Part shown: in pieces, positions 26,648-36,140 of the stretch | Layout: the number at the start of each line of letters is the position of its first letter | How positions within the stretch are numbered: the first letter of the stretch is position 1 | Assembly: GCA_041600415.1 (NCBI GenBank) | Contig: JBFIKF010000006.1 | Coordinates: 124,001-188,000 of the forward strand | DNA: 64,000 nucleotides | Direction of reading: 5' to 3' | From: JBFJKD01 sp041600415 | GTDB taxonomy: Bacteria; Pseudomonadota; Gammaproteobacteria; Pseudomonadales; Porticoccaceae | Translations under genes and position numbers: made by a program | Notes under the pieces: generated by a model | Database searches by the model: none | What the model saw: only the letters and a program-made list of their open reading frames with translations | What the model was told of the DNA's origin: nothing

Positions 26648-27868
26648 TTAGAATGTAAACCCCACCCACAGCCATAGTTTCTCGGTATCCACATTAATAT
26701 CGCCTGCATCGTAGGCCGCATATTTGATGCCTGCGGAATAATGCTGACCAAATTGTTTACTGTAGACAAGATTCCACTCACTGCCCATATCATTAACGGC
26801 GCCTGACCCGTCGTCAGCTTCAAACTCGTGATAAATCACCGCCCAAGCCCCGCCGGCCAGAGGGCCCTTAACCGAGATATAGCGATCGACCAGCCCCTGC
26901 GTCGGCGTCTTTAAAAACAAATCCGCCCAACCGTTAAATTTATGCAATGTCGCCAGGGGGGTCGCAAACCCGTAGGCGCCGTCGTCCGAACCCAGTACTT
27001 CGTAACCCAGGCTGGCGGTGATTCCTGTAACAGTCGCCCCGGCCTCGATCAGATAATAATCGCTGTCGTACTCGGTGGCACCACTCTTATAATTTTGAGT
27101 TGCGTATTCCAGTGCATACGGAAAGGCGAGTTTTTCCTTCGCCGCGAGGGTCCCTTTCAGGCTGACACCGTAAGTATCCAGACCATTTTCAACGCCTGGT
27201 TCCACCTCCAGTAAATAGGCATACGCGGTAACTGTGCCGACTGGCGTGACATAGGAAGCATTGAACAGGTGGTCCCGCGAGTCGATGTCGACATCTTTTG
27301 CAAAGATGCTCAGACGCTGGGTGACGTAGGCATATTTAAGCGTTAAATCCTTTACCGGAATCGCTTCGACACTGAACGCATCGAAGGTTTGCCGGTCCTG
27401 CCGCCAACCCACATCACCAATAAAGCGTTGGCCATCGTAGTTAAGCGCCTGACGACCCCATTTAACAGTTACCATCGCATTTTTATACTGAATATAGGCT
27501 TGATCGAGCTCTGTGGTCTCGGGGTCTGCAATGACGGAATACTCTCCGGGATTGAATCCGGTCGGACCGACGGAATAACTGTCCACTCCGCCCACGATGC
27601 GGCTATCTTCCATTTCGACTGTGGCGGAAAAGCCGTTAAACACGCCGGTGTTATAGCCCAGGCGACTGCGTAACGTTAGCGCTTCGGCATCCCGCAGCGC
27701 ATTGTCCTGATCCACAGTTTCGAAACGCAGCCGAAAATCTCCGTATACAACACCATTAGTCAGCGCCTCGGTAATTTGATTCACCTCCTGGGATTCCTCT
27801 GCCTGCAAACCGCCAGAGAATACCAGCAATAACACCAAAGCCAACCGAAAACTATTTTTACCTTTCAT
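26648..27868 (-). CDS. Outer-membrane porin (alginate-export-like family)
   Basis: A signal peptide (KGKNSFRLALVLLLVFSGGLQA) leads a ~385-residue mature beta-barrel, with alternating aromatic and polar residues and a C-terminal LWLWVGFTF ending in Phe, as in outer-membrane proteins. The barrel resembles the alginate export (AlgE-like) family used as general porins. It lies just after nrtABD on the same strand, 88 bp downstream of nrtD, so it may serve nitrate uptake. Both ATG at 27880 and ATG at 27868 have a GGAAGTTGT element directly upstream, because the segment is tandemly duplicated. Confidence 0.82.
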   Translation of the reverse strand: MKGKNSFRLALVLLLVFSGGLQAEESQEVNQITEALTNGVVYGDFRLRFETVDQDNALRDAEALTLRSRLGYNTGVFNGFSATVEMEDSRIVGGVDSYSVGPTGFNPGEYSVIADPETTELDQAYIQYKNAMVTVKWGRQALNYDGQRFIGDVGWRQDRQTFDAFSVEAIPVKDLTLKYAYVTQRLSIFAKDVDIDSRDHLFNASYVTPVGTVTAYAYLLEVEPGVENGLDTYGVSLKGTLAAKEKLAFPYALEYATQNYKSGATEYDSDYYLIEAGATVTGITASLGYEVLGSDDGAYGFATPLATLHKFNGWADLFLKTPTQGLVDRYISVKGPLAGGAWAVIYHEFEADDGSGAVNDMGSEWNLVYSKQFGQHYSAGIKYAAYDAGDINVDTEKLWLWVGFTF

Positions 27869-27890
27869 GACAACTTCCATAACAACTTCC
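27867..27890 (-). repeat. Tandem duplication of ribosome site and start codon of the porin gene
   Basis: Two 12-bp units, GGAAGTTGTTAT and GGAAGTTGTCAT on the minus strand, differ by one base and each is followed by G to complete ATG. Both starts are in frame. This may be recent slippage. Confidence 0.7.
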
Positions 27891-27955
27891 TTAGCAAGTG
27901 ATTTATGGTGATGGTGAATACCGCTTATTTTTGCGTCCCGCGTTGCCTGGCTGCG

Positions 27956-28819
27956 TCACGCGACCCGCGCGGTTGGTACAGCGTTCCCATGGGACGATCC
28001 ACGCGAATTCGTTGCGATGGGTTCGACCTTGCGTTGTTTGTCGTACAAAAACTTTAAAACCTGAGCCCGCAATGCGCCGTATTCAGCACTGTCCGCCAGG
28101 GCGACGCGGTCCCGCGGCCGCTGGAGACCGATATCCAGCACTTCACCGACGGTGGCGGCGGGACCGTTGGTCATCATGACAATGCGATCAGACAACAACA
28201 CCGCCTCATCGACATCGTGAGTTACCATAACGACGGTGTTGTGCAACTCGCCCTGAATGGTCATCAGGGTGTCCTGCATATGGGCGCGGGTCAGTGCATC
28301 CAGAGCACCAAAAGGTTCATCCATCAACAAAATATCGGGCTCCATGGCCAGCGCCCGGGCAATACCAACCCGTTGCTTCATGCCCCCGGATATTTCTCCG
28401 GGGCGTTTGCGCATCGCATGACTCATGTGTACCAGATTCAAGTTGTACTCGATCCAGTCTTTCATTTCGCCACGAGACTTGCGCCGCGTCGAACCACGGC
28501 CAAAGACCTGCTCCACCGCCAGCGCAACATTTTCGTAGGCGCTAAGCCAGGGCAACAAAGAATGATTTTGGAATACCACAGCCCGCTCCGGGCCGGGTTC
28601 CCGCACCTCCCTGCCATTTAAAATGACGCCACCCCGGGTAGCGCGATAAAGTCCGGCGACGATGTTCAGAACGGTTGACTTGCCACAACCCGAATGCCCA
28701 ATGAGCGAGATGAATTCGCCGCGCTTGATCTTCAGGTCAACACCTTCAAGCGCGGTAAACGGCCCATTTTCCCCGGGGAAAACCATATCCACCTGACTAA
28801 TCACCAACAACTCACTCAC
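27956..28819 (-). CDS. nrtD: Nitrate/nitrite-type ABC transporter ATP-binding protein
   Basis: The cytoplasmic ATPase of an NrtABD-type importer. Walker A is GHSGCGKST (about residues 42-50), the signature is ISGGMKQRVGIARAL, and Walker B is ILLMDEPFGALD. It lacks the C-terminal substrate-binding-like domain of NrtC. It follows the permease gene nrtB by 41 bp, with the porin gene downstream. Substrate specificity (nitrate, nitrite, bicarbonate or cyanate) rests mainly on the binding protein NrtA. Confidence 0.88.
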   Translation of the reverse strand: MSELLVISQVDMVFPGENGPFTALEGVDLKIKRGEFISLIGHSGCGKSTVLNIVAGLYRATRGGVILNGREVREPGPERAVVFQNHSLLPWLSAYENVALAVEQVFGRGSTRRKSRGEMKDWIEYNLNLVHMSHAMRKRPGEISGGMKQRVGIARALAMEPDILLMDEPFGALDALTRAHMQDTLMTIQGELHNTVVMVTHDVDEAVLLSDRIVMMTNGPAATVGEVLDIGLQRPRDRVALADSAEYGALRAQVLKFLYDKQRKVEPIATNSRGSSHGNAVPTARVA

Positions 28820-28860
28820 TTTTCAGCCCTCCCCCCATGTTTGCCGTATGCACAATTTGC

Positions 28861-29826
28861 CTACCGTACTGCCGCCGCTTTGTCCCAGGACAGCCAACGC
28901 TGCAACAACAGCATGCCTCTATCCAGTAGAAATCCAATCAGACCGATAACCAGCACCGCCACCATAATGCGACTCAGCGAATCGGAACTGCCGTTCTGAA
29001 ACTCGTCCCACACAAATTTTCCAAGCCCCGGGTTTTGCGACAACATCTCCGCGGCAATTAGTACCATCCAGGCCACACCCAGGGACAGCCGCATTCCGGT
29101 AAAAATCATCGGCACAGACGCGGGCAATACAATTTTCCGAATATGTTTTAATGTCCCCATGCGCAACACGCGACTGACGTTAAGCAGATCCTGATCGACG
29201 GAGGCAACGCCCACAGAGGTATTTATTAACATCGGCCACAGGCTGCACATGGTTACCGTGACCATGGAGATCAAAAACGCTTTTGGCACCACCGGGTCCG
29301 GGGTCACGTAAAGCGCGCTAACCACCATGGTTACCAGTGGTAACCATGCCAGGGGCGACACCGGCTTCAGCATCTGGATCACCGGGTTACAGGCTGCGTT
29401 CAGCAAGCTGCTCAGGCCCACCAGAACCCCCAGCGGCACCGCGATAACCATGCCAATCAAAAAGCCACAGGCAACGGTTAACAAACTGGTGCCCATCTGA
29501 TCAATAAATGTTTCCTTACCGGTGTATGGGCGGATTTTTACCTGGTAGTTAGGATCACGCTCGGCACGCTGAGCATTGCGTATTTCTTGCCGCGCATAAA
29601 AAGCGCGTTCCTTCTGTCGCTCCGTCCGGTGTTCCTGATACAGCGCGCCCATTTGGATCAACACCGCGACCGGCCGTGGAAACTCGCCGAGCGATGTGTC
29701 GATCCGTTGCGCGGCGGCAGACCAGAATAACAAGAACAACAGGATCCCCAGCAACGGCGCACTCATCTTTTTTGCTAGACCCATTAGCTCAACCTTATAA
29801 AACTGCGTTGTAGTGGCGTTGCGCAC
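28861..29826 (-). CDS. nrtB: Nitrate-type ABC transporter permease
   Basis: A 321-residue inner-membrane permease with an N-terminal membrane segment, a ~90-residue soluble insert (RTERQKERAFYARQEIRNAQ and following), and a five- to six-segment BPD_transp_1 core. The EAA-like loop is visible around GTLKHIRKIVLPASVPMIF. The long N-terminal insert is seen in NrtB proteins with a GYETFIDQ-like region. It lies between nrtA and nrtD on the same strand. The start at 29826 is in a reasonable context. Confidence 0.86.
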   Translation of the reverse strand: MRNATTTQFYKVELMGLAKKMSAPLLGILLFLLFWSAAAQRIDTSLGEFPRPVAVLIQMGALYQEHRTERQKERAFYARQEIRNAQRAERDPNYQVKIRPYTGKETFIDQMGTSLLTVACGFLIGMVIAVPLGVLVGLSSLLNAACNPVIQMLKPVSPLAWLPLVTMVVSALYVTPDPVVPKAFLISMVTVTMCSLWPMLINTSVGVASVDQDLLNVSRVLRMGTLKHIRKIVLPASVPMIFTGMRLSLGVAWMVLIAAEMLSQNPGLGKFVWDEFQNGSSDSLSRIMVAVLVIGLIGFLLDRGMLLLQRWLSWDKAAAVR

Positions 29827-29953
29827 CGTACCTGGTTACTCAGTTTTCGCAGGCGCGTCCCGCACGACAGGTTTTGCGCGTTGGTCTTTGCTGTTGTCAT
29901 CACCGGCTCGCCAACGTTCAACGCACTATTTAGCGTTTAAATTTCGGCCCAAC

Positions 29954-31324
29954 CTAGAGCCTGTCGCCGTGTTTTAATCCAATCGGCAGTTTGTTGACGT
30001 ATTCGTTGGGCCGGGTACCATCGTAGCTAATGCCGTCAATGAACGAAGAGTCCGGTTTTTTAAATCCGGTTTCCGAATCAAAATCGGGAAAATCCTTGGC
30101 GTGCGCCAGCTGATCGCTGATCAACGAACGTGCAGCGATAGCGTAGATATCTGGGCGGTACACGTTTTTGGCAACTTCCTTGTACCACTCATCGCTTTTA
30201 TCTTCGTCGATCTGACCCCAGCGTCGCATTTGTGTCAAATACCAGATGGCGTCCGAGTAATAGGGGTAAGTTGCGTTGTAGCGAAAAAACACGTTGAAAT
30301 CGGGAATGTCCCGCCGATCCCCTTTTTCGTATTCAAACGTGCCGGTCATGCTGTTGGCGATGACATCGTAATCCGCGCCAACGTATTTGGCGGCGGACAG
30401 CATTTTTACCGCAGCCGGTCGATTACTATTATTGTTGGCGTCGAGCCACTGCGCTGCGCGAATCAATGCGCGAGTAATACGAATAGTGGTATTGGGATAT
30501 TTTTCTGCGAATTCGGCGGTAATACCAAATACTTTTTCGGGGTTATTTTTCCATATTTCGTAGTCGGTTATTACCGGAACGCCAATACCTTTAAACACCG
30601 CTTGCTGGTTCCATGGCTCGCCGACGCAGTAGCCATAAATAGTGCCCGCCTCCAACGTCGATGGCATTTGCGGCGGCGGTGTCACCGACAGTAGCACATC
30701 GGCATTAATTTGCCCGGACGTATCGCCTTTGTGCGGCGCGTAAAAACCGGGATGCAATCCCCCGGCAGCCAACCAGTAACGGAGCTCGTAATTGTGAGTG
30801 GAAACGGGGAAAACCATTCCCATATTAAACGGCTTGCCTTCACTGCGATATTTCTCCACGACAGGTATTAATGCATCGGCTTTGATCGGGTGGAGCGGAC
30901 GACCATCTGGCATGGTCGGAATATTGACCTTCATTTGTTCCCACACCACCGTGGAAACCGTAATACCGTTACCATTCAGATCCATTGAAAAAGGCGTGAT
31001 GATGTGTGCCCTGGTACCGTAGCCAATGGTTGCCGCAAGCGGCTGACCCGCCAGCATATGCGCGCCATCGAGGCGCCCATCAATTACTCCGTCGAGCAAC
31101 ACCTTCCAATTTGCCTGCGCCTCGATGGTTACGTATAAACCTTCGTCCTCAAAATAACCATTTTCGTAGGCAACCGCGATAGGCGCCATGTCGGTTAGCT
31201 TGATAAACCCGAACGTAAGCTCATCTTTTTCCGGCCAACCTATCTTTTCCGCACGAACCGTTGTCGTCATAAACGACAATACAGTTATCCCCATTACGGT
31301 GATCATTGTTTTTGCTACGGACAT
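29954..31324 (-). CDS. nrtA: Nitrate-type ABC transporter substrate-binding protein
   Basis: A periplasmic binding protein of the NrtA/CmpA family, exported by a signal peptide (MSVAKTMITVMGITVLSFMTTTVRA). Conserved NrtA features are LTFGFIKLTDMAPIAVAYENGYF, a DGAHML segment and an NGNGITVS segment in the ligand cleft. No lipobox is present, so it is probably soluble in the periplasm. The ATG at 31324 has AAGGAG upstream; a frame extending to 31363 lacks this. Nitrate is the best guess; bicarbonate cannot be ruled out from the sequence. A near-consensus sigma-54 promoter lies upstream. Confidence 0.86.
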   Translation of the reverse strand: MSVAKTMITVMGITVLSFMTTTVRAEKIGWPEKDELTFGFIKLTDMAPIAVAYENGYFEDEGLYVTIEAQANWKVLLDGVIDGRLDGAHMLAGQPLAATIGYGTRAHIITPFSMDLNGNGITVSTVVWEQMKVNIPTMPDGRPLHPIKADALIPVVEKYRSEGKPFNMGMVFPVSTHNYELRYWLAAGGLHPGFYAPHKGDTSGQINADVLLSVTPPPQMPSTLEAGTIYGYCVGEPWNQQAVFKGIGVPVITDYEIWKNNPEKVFGITAEFAEKYPNTTIRITRALIRAAQWLDANNNSNRPAAVKMLSAAKYVGADYDVIANSMTGTFEYEKGDRRDIPDFNVFFRYNATYPYYSDAIWYLTQMRRWGQIDEDKSDEWYKEVAKNVYRPDIYAIAARSLISDQLAHAKDFPDFDSETGFKKPDSSFIDGISYDGTRPNEYVNKLPIGLKHGDRL

Positions 31325-31777
31325 CGCAATACTCCTTCGACCAACTACAGATTGCTGGAACACATTTTTATTTCATGATTGACTCTTCAATATCCGTGCC
31401 AAACAACAACGTTGCACAACCACAAGGCCGCAAGCACTTTAAATTAAACAGTTTTATTGCAAAATTAGTGTGGGAAGGAAACGCAGAAGGGAGATCGCCA
31501 CAGGTTTGGCCGGGCACAACAATGGCGCACCATCAGGTACACAGCTCGGTTACTAATGCGCCATTTCAGTGCGCATAGAGTTCAAAAATATTTTTCCTGT
31601 ATACAAACCACGGCAGTTCGAAGCCGAACCTGTACCGCCGAGCTGACGGCAAACAATCTCGGAGTTTAAAAGTAGAACCGCAGTGGATGCCGCTCGCCAG
31701 ACTCGACAGCCTCCTTCTGAAAACCTGATGGGTGCATGTTGCGACAAACGCCAAAGTGCGTGGCGGCCAAGCACCAT
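31325..31777. other. 453-bp intergenic region upstream of nrtA
   Basis: Only the sigma-54-like promoter near 31386-31402 was recognised. No convincing gene is present; small frames on either strand lack ribosome sites or family character. The end of czcA at 31778 is on the same strand, so a czc terminator should also be here but was not found. Confidence 0.4.
31386..31402 (-). promoter_or_regulatory. Putative sigma-54 (RpoN) promoter of nrtABD
   Basis: Read on the minus strand, TTGGCACGGATATTGAA matches the -24/-12 consensus TGGCACG-N4-TTGCW except for one base at the -12 GC (GA here). It predicts a transcript start about 50 nt before the nrtA ATG. Nitrogen-regulated sigma-54 control fits a nitrate transporter. 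No activator binding site (NtrC-type) was clearly identified. Confidence 0.5.
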
Positions 31778-34700
31778 TTACGCCGACGACGATCGCCAGG
31801 CAAGGCGATACAGACCGGGCAGCACCAGCAGGGTGAGTAACGTCGATGAAACAATTCCACCAATCACCACGGTGGCCAGCGGGCGCTGTACCTCGCTGCC
31901 AATGCCAACATTAAATGCCATTGGCACAAAGCCAAGACCCGCCACTAGTGCAGTCATCAGTACGGGTCGCAACCGGGTCAACGCACCGTCCGTAATGGCG
32001 TCCTCGAGAGCACGGCCTTCCTCCCGCAAACGGCGAATAAAACTCACCATTACCAGACCATTCAGTACCGCGATGCCAGACAGGGCAATAAATCCTACCC
32101 CGGCAGAGATCGACAGCGGAATATCCCTGAACCACAGCGCCAGCACGCCCCCGGTGAGCGCAAGGGGGACACCGCTAAAAATAACTAGCGCATCGCGCAG
32201 GGAGCCAAACGCCATCAGCAATAAACCGAGAATTAGCGCCAATGTCACCGGCACCACTACGGATAAACGCCTGGACGCGGATTGCAGTTGTTCGAAGGTT
32301 CCTCCGTAAGCGAGCCAATAACCAGGTGGCACCGTTAACTGCGCGTCCATTTTGTTGCGCACTTCGGCGATAAAAGAACCGAGATCGCGCTCGCGCACAT
32401 TGGCGGTAACCACCACACGGCGCTTGCCCTGTTCCCGGTTAATCGCGTTAGGACCGATCCCGAGTTCCATGTGCGCCACTTCACCCAGAGGAAGATACCC
32501 TCCGTCTGGCAAACGGATCGGCAGCCGCAATATACTGTCCGGATTGGTGCGCAACGCCTCGGGTAAACGCACCACAATATCGCTACGGCGATCGCCCTCG
32601 TAAATCATGCCCGCCGTCTGCCCTCCATAGGCGGTAGCTACCAGATCCTGCACTGCGACCACGTCGAGCCCGTAGCGCGCCAATGCTTCCCGTTGCGGGG
32701 TGACCGTAAGAATGGGCAGGCCGGTGGTCTGTTCGGTTTTGACATCCGCCGCGCCGGGCACTGTCTGCAGCAGCGTTTCGATCTGTTCCGCCACCTGAGT
32801 CAGCGTAGCGAGATCATCCCCGTAGACCTTGACGGCGACGTCGGCGCGCACACCTGAAATGAGTTCGTTGAAGCGCATCTGAATAGGTTGGGTAAACTCG
32901 TAATTATTGCCGGGCACATTCGCCGCCAGGCGCTCCATCTCCTTCACCACCGCGCTTTTAAGCTTACCGGGATCCGGCCAGTCTTTACGATTTTTAAGGA
33001 TAACGAAGGTATCCGCAACATTGGGGGGCATTGGATCGGTGGCAATTTCTGCGGTGCCCAGCTTCGCAAACGAGCGTTCTACCTCCGGCAGTTGTTTAAG
33101 GGCAGCCTCCAGTTGACTCTGCATCTGCACTGCCTGACTGAGACTGGTGCCGGGAATACGCAGAGCGTGCAGGGCTACATCGCCCTCGTCGAGGCTGGGA
33201 ATAAACTCCGAACCCATGCGCGTGGCCAGCCACCCACAACCGACAACCAGCAGCAGGGTCAGGCCAAGTAGGGGGACACTGCGCCCCAGCGCCAGGGTCA
33301 GGCAGGGTGTGTAGATGCGGCGCGCCCAGCGCATCAGCCCATTGTCGCGCTCCTTCACAGGCCCACCAAACCATAACGCAATAGCCGCTGGCACAAAGGT
33401 AAGCGACAACAGCAATGCCGCGCTAAGGGCGGTGACGACCGTGATCGCCATAGGGTGAAACATTTTGCCCTCGACTCCCGTGAGGGCAAAAATCGGGATG
33501 TACACCGCTGTAATAATACCAACACCAAATAAAGCTGGCCGGATCACCTCGTTGGTGGCGGCGAACACCACTTCGAACCGCTCCTGTTCGTTGAATATCC
33601 TGCCACCGGAAGTCGCAATACCCAGCCGGCGCAAGCAGTTTTCAACAATAATTACCGCGCCGTCCACAATCAAACCGAAGTCGAGAGCGCCCAGACTCAT
33701 CAAATTGGCGGAAGTACCAGAACGCACCATACCGGTAAAAGTAAACAACATCGCCAGGGGAATGACCGCGGCGGTTATCAACGCCGCGCGTATGTTTCCC
33801 AACAGCAGAAACAGCACCGCGATTACCAGCAGTGCCCCCTCCAGCAAATTTTTCTCGACGGTCGCCAACGTCTTCTCCACCAGCGTGGTGCGGTCGTAAA
33901 CCACGTTGACCGCGATCCCGGGAGGCAAGCTGCGTTGTGCTTCTTCCAGCTTGGCCGCGACCGCTTTGGAGACGATGCGACTATTCTCCCCCATCAGCAT
34001 AAATACGGTCCCGAGCACCACTTCCTCGCCGTTTTGTGTGGCTGCGCCAGTGCGCAATTCGGCGCCAATACCTACTTCCGCCACATCGCTCACACGCACC
34101 GGAACACCGTCCCGCTCGCCCACCACGATGTGCGATAGATCGTCCAGGTTGGCGGCCTGTCCGGGCACCCGGATCAATTGCTGCTGGCCGTTGCGCTCGA
34201 TATACCCGGCACCGCGATTGTCGTTGTTAGCCAATACGGCGCGCACCAGATCGTCGAAACCCACACCAAAGGCCAGTAGTCGGCGCGGATCAGGTAGAAT
34301 CTGGAATTGCCTGCTGTACCCCCCGATGCTGTTAACTTCTACCACCCCCGGCACCTGTAACAGTAGCGGGCGCAGTATCCAGTCCTGTGCCTGGCGCAGA
34401 TCGGTTGGCGTGATGGGCGAACCGTCTGCATTGCTTGCCCCCGGTTGTGGGACCACCGTCCACATAAATATTTCGCCGAGGCCGGTGGCAATCGGACCGA
34501 GGCGTGGCTCAAGGCCTGGCGGCAGTTGAGATTTCAACCCCTGCAACCGTTCCGCGATCAGCTGTCTCGCGAAATAAATATCCGTGCCATCCGCAAACAC
34601 CACCGTCACCTGGGACAGTCCATAGCGCGACACCGAGCGGGTGTACTGCAACTGCGGCAACCCGGACATGGCAGTTTCCACAGTAAACGTAACGCGCTGC

Positions 34701-34888
34701 TCGGCTTCCAGCGGCGTGTAACCGGGCGCCTCGGTGTTGATCTGTACCTGTACGTTGGTAATATCCGGCACCGCGTCGATCGGTAACTGTTGAAAGCTCC
34801 ACACGCCGAGTCCGGCAAATGCGCACACCAGCACCAGCATCAGCCCGCGCCTCTGAATGGAAAAGCGCAGCAGTGGTTCAATGATCAT
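31778..34888 (-). CDS. czcA: Heavy-metal efflux RND pump, CzcA family
   Basis: The inner-membrane proton-driven pump of a tripartite divalent-cation efflux system. The 1036-residue length, twelve predicted membrane segments and two large periplasmic loops are standard. The TM4 motif DFGLIVDGAVIIVEN contains the two Asp and the Glu typical of CzcA-type (Zn/Co/Cd) pumps rather than CusA (Cu/Ag). It is the last gene of czcC-czcB-czcA and overlaps czcB by 11 nt. Metal selectivity is inferred from this motif. Confidence 0.92.
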   Translation of the reverse strand: MIIEPLLRFSIQRRGLMLVLVCAFAGLGVWSFQQLPIDAVPDITNVQVQINTEAPGYTPLEAEQRVTFTVETAMSGLPQLQYTRSVSRYGLSQVTVVFADGTDIYFARQLIAERLQGLKSQLPPGLEPRLGPIATGLGEIFMWTVVPQPGASNADGSPITPTDLRQAQDWILRPLLLQVPGVVEVNSIGGYSRQFQILPDPRRLLAFGVGFDDLVRAVLANNDNRGAGYIERNGQQQLIRVPGQAANLDDLSHIVVGERDGVPVRVSDVAEVGIGAELRTGAATQNGEEVVLGTVFMLMGENSRIVSKAVAAKLEEAQRSLPPGIAVNVVYDRTTLVEKTLATVEKNLLEGALLVIAVLFLLLGNIRAALITAAVIPLAMLFTFTGMVRSGTSANLMSLGALDFGLIVDGAVIIVENCLRRLGIATSGGRIFNEQERFEVVFAATNEVIRPALFGVGIITAVYIPIFALTGVEGKMFHPMAITVVTALSAALLLSLTFVPAAIALWFGGPVKERDNGLMRWARRIYTPCLTLALGRSVPLLGLTLLLVVGCGWLATRMGSEFIPSLDEGDVALHALRIPGTSLSQAVQMQSQLEAALKQLPEVERSFAKLGTAEIATDPMPPNVADTFVILKNRKDWPDPGKLKSAVVKEMERLAANVPGNNYEFTQPIQMRFNELISGVRADVAVKVYGDDLATLTQVAEQIETLLQTVPGAADVKTEQTTGLPILTVTPQREALARYGLDVVAVQDLVATAYGGQTAGMIYEGDRRSDIVVRLPEALRTNPDSILRLPIRLPDGGYLPLGEVAHMELGIGPNAINREQGKRRVVVTANVRERDLGSFIAEVRNKMDAQLTVPPGYWLAYGGTFEQLQSASRRLSVVVPVTLALILGLLLMAFGSLRDALVIFSGVPLALTGGVLALWFRDIPLSISAGVGFIALSGIAVLNGLVMVSFIRRLREEGRALEDAITDGALTRLRPVLMTALVAGLGFVPMAFNVGIGSEVQRPLATVVIGGIVSSTLLTLLVLPGLYRLAWRSSSA

Positions 34889-36140
34889 GGCTGGCCCCTG
34901 ATTTTTCGATGTCGGCCTTGATCAGATAACTATTGCCGCTGACATACTCCGCGCCGGGTTTCAGGCCACTCAGCACTTCGACATATTCGCCATCGCTGCG
35001 CCCGAGTTCGAGCATGCGAACTTCGTAGGTTTCTCCCACGCGTTCAAATACCACCGTAAAATCCCGAAATGTTTGCAACCCGGAGACACGTACCGCCAGG
35101 GGTACTGGGGCGCCACCGGTCTTCACTTCGGCGTTAACGTACAACCCGGGTATCCAATTGCTATTGCTGTTGTCGAAAGCCACCCAGACTGGTACCGCAT
35201 GACCGGCACCCGTTCCCCCAGGTGCCATACGCACAATTCTTCCGGTGGCGCCGTCGGCGCCGTTCGGGCTGTGCAGGTGCACTGTTTGGTCGACGCGCAA
35301 GCGGCCAAGATCCCGTGGAAAGACTGATAGCTCCACCCATAACTGTGTAAGGTCGCTGATTATGAACAAGACTGTATCGCCCACCTGCTGACCCGGATTG
35401 GTCAGGCGCGCGGTGACCGTGCCAGTAATCGGCGCGGTGACAGAATAGACCTGCAAGGAATCATTCGCTTCGACCCGCGCTAACAGATCGCCCGCCTGCA
35501 CCAGGTCCCCCACCGCAACATTGACGGACTTGACCTCGCCGGCAAAACGCGCACCCAGCTCGCGTATCGCGTCCGGATTGACCACCACCCGTCCATACAG
35601 GGGTAATAAATCGTGAATCACGCGGGGACCGGCTGGCTCCACCACAATGGGCGCTTCCTGCGCACTGGGCTCGGTTATGGTCACGCGACCTTCATAGCTT
35701 GCGTAGCTCCACCCATAGGTATTGCCAGCATATGTGGCGACGACTGCCACATCGAATGAATGCGGTTCTGTCACCACCCCATCACCCCGTAGAAAGTCTT
35801 CGTGCGGTGTAAAGTGAAACGTATTTTGCTCGCCATCCAGCCTGGTTAGCACGACACTAAGCTGAACTTCATCCGGCGCCAGTGCCTGACCGTTATAGCG
35901 AACCCAGGCTCGGTATTCTGGGGGCACCCCAGCCTCAAAAATCGCCAGCTCCACGGTAAATGACCCCTCGCTCAAAACACGCCCTCCATGCGGACCCTTG
36001 TCGAACGTCGACGCCGGTACTTCGCCATGCTGATCACCATGCGGATCGTCATTTGTGAATGGATCACAACCCGTTATCAGCAAGAGTAAAGAGGCCAGAA
36101 AAACGTAGTAGCAAATTTTTTTGTTCATGGAAAATTTCAT
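34878..36140 (-). CDS. czcB: Efflux RND periplasmic adaptor, CzcB family
   Basis: The membrane fusion protein linking pump and outer-membrane channel. It has a lipobox-like N-terminus (YYVFLASLLLLITGC), then a CzcB-type N-terminal domain (KGPHGGRVLSEGSFTVELAIFEAGVPPEYRAW), the lipoyl/barrel-sandwich region (VAVGDLVQAGDLLARVEA and ITGTVTARL) and a C-terminal beta-barrel/MPD ending in a His-containing tail (SGASHDH). It overlaps czcC by 4 nt (ATGA) and czcA by 11 nt, so the operon is tightly coupled. The length is 420 residues. Confidence 0.9.
   Translation of the reverse strand: MKFSMNKKICYYVFLASLLLLITGCDPFTNDDPHGDQHGEVPASTFDKGPHGGRVLSEGSFTVELAIFEAGVPPEYRAWVRYNGQALAPDEVQLSVVLTRLDGEQNTFHFTPHEDFLRGDGVVTEPHSFDVAVVATYAGNTYGWSYASYEGRVTITEPSAQEAPIVVEPAGPRVIHDLLPLYGRVVVNPDAIRELGARFAGEVKSVNVAVGDLVQAGDLLARVEANDSLQVYSVTAPITGTVTARLTNPGQQVGDTVLFIISDLTQLWVELSVFPRDLGRLRVDQTVHLHSPNGADGATGRIVRMAPGGTGAGHAVPVWVAFDNSNSNWIPGLYVNAEVKTGGAPVPLAVRVSGLQTFRDFTVVFERVGETYEVRMLELGRSDGEYVEVLSGLKPGAEYVSGNSYLIKADIEKSGASHDH

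Noticed and set aside
31553..31777. Minus-strand frame after czcA
   Set aside because: Amino-acid content is unlike a protein and it lacks a start signal.
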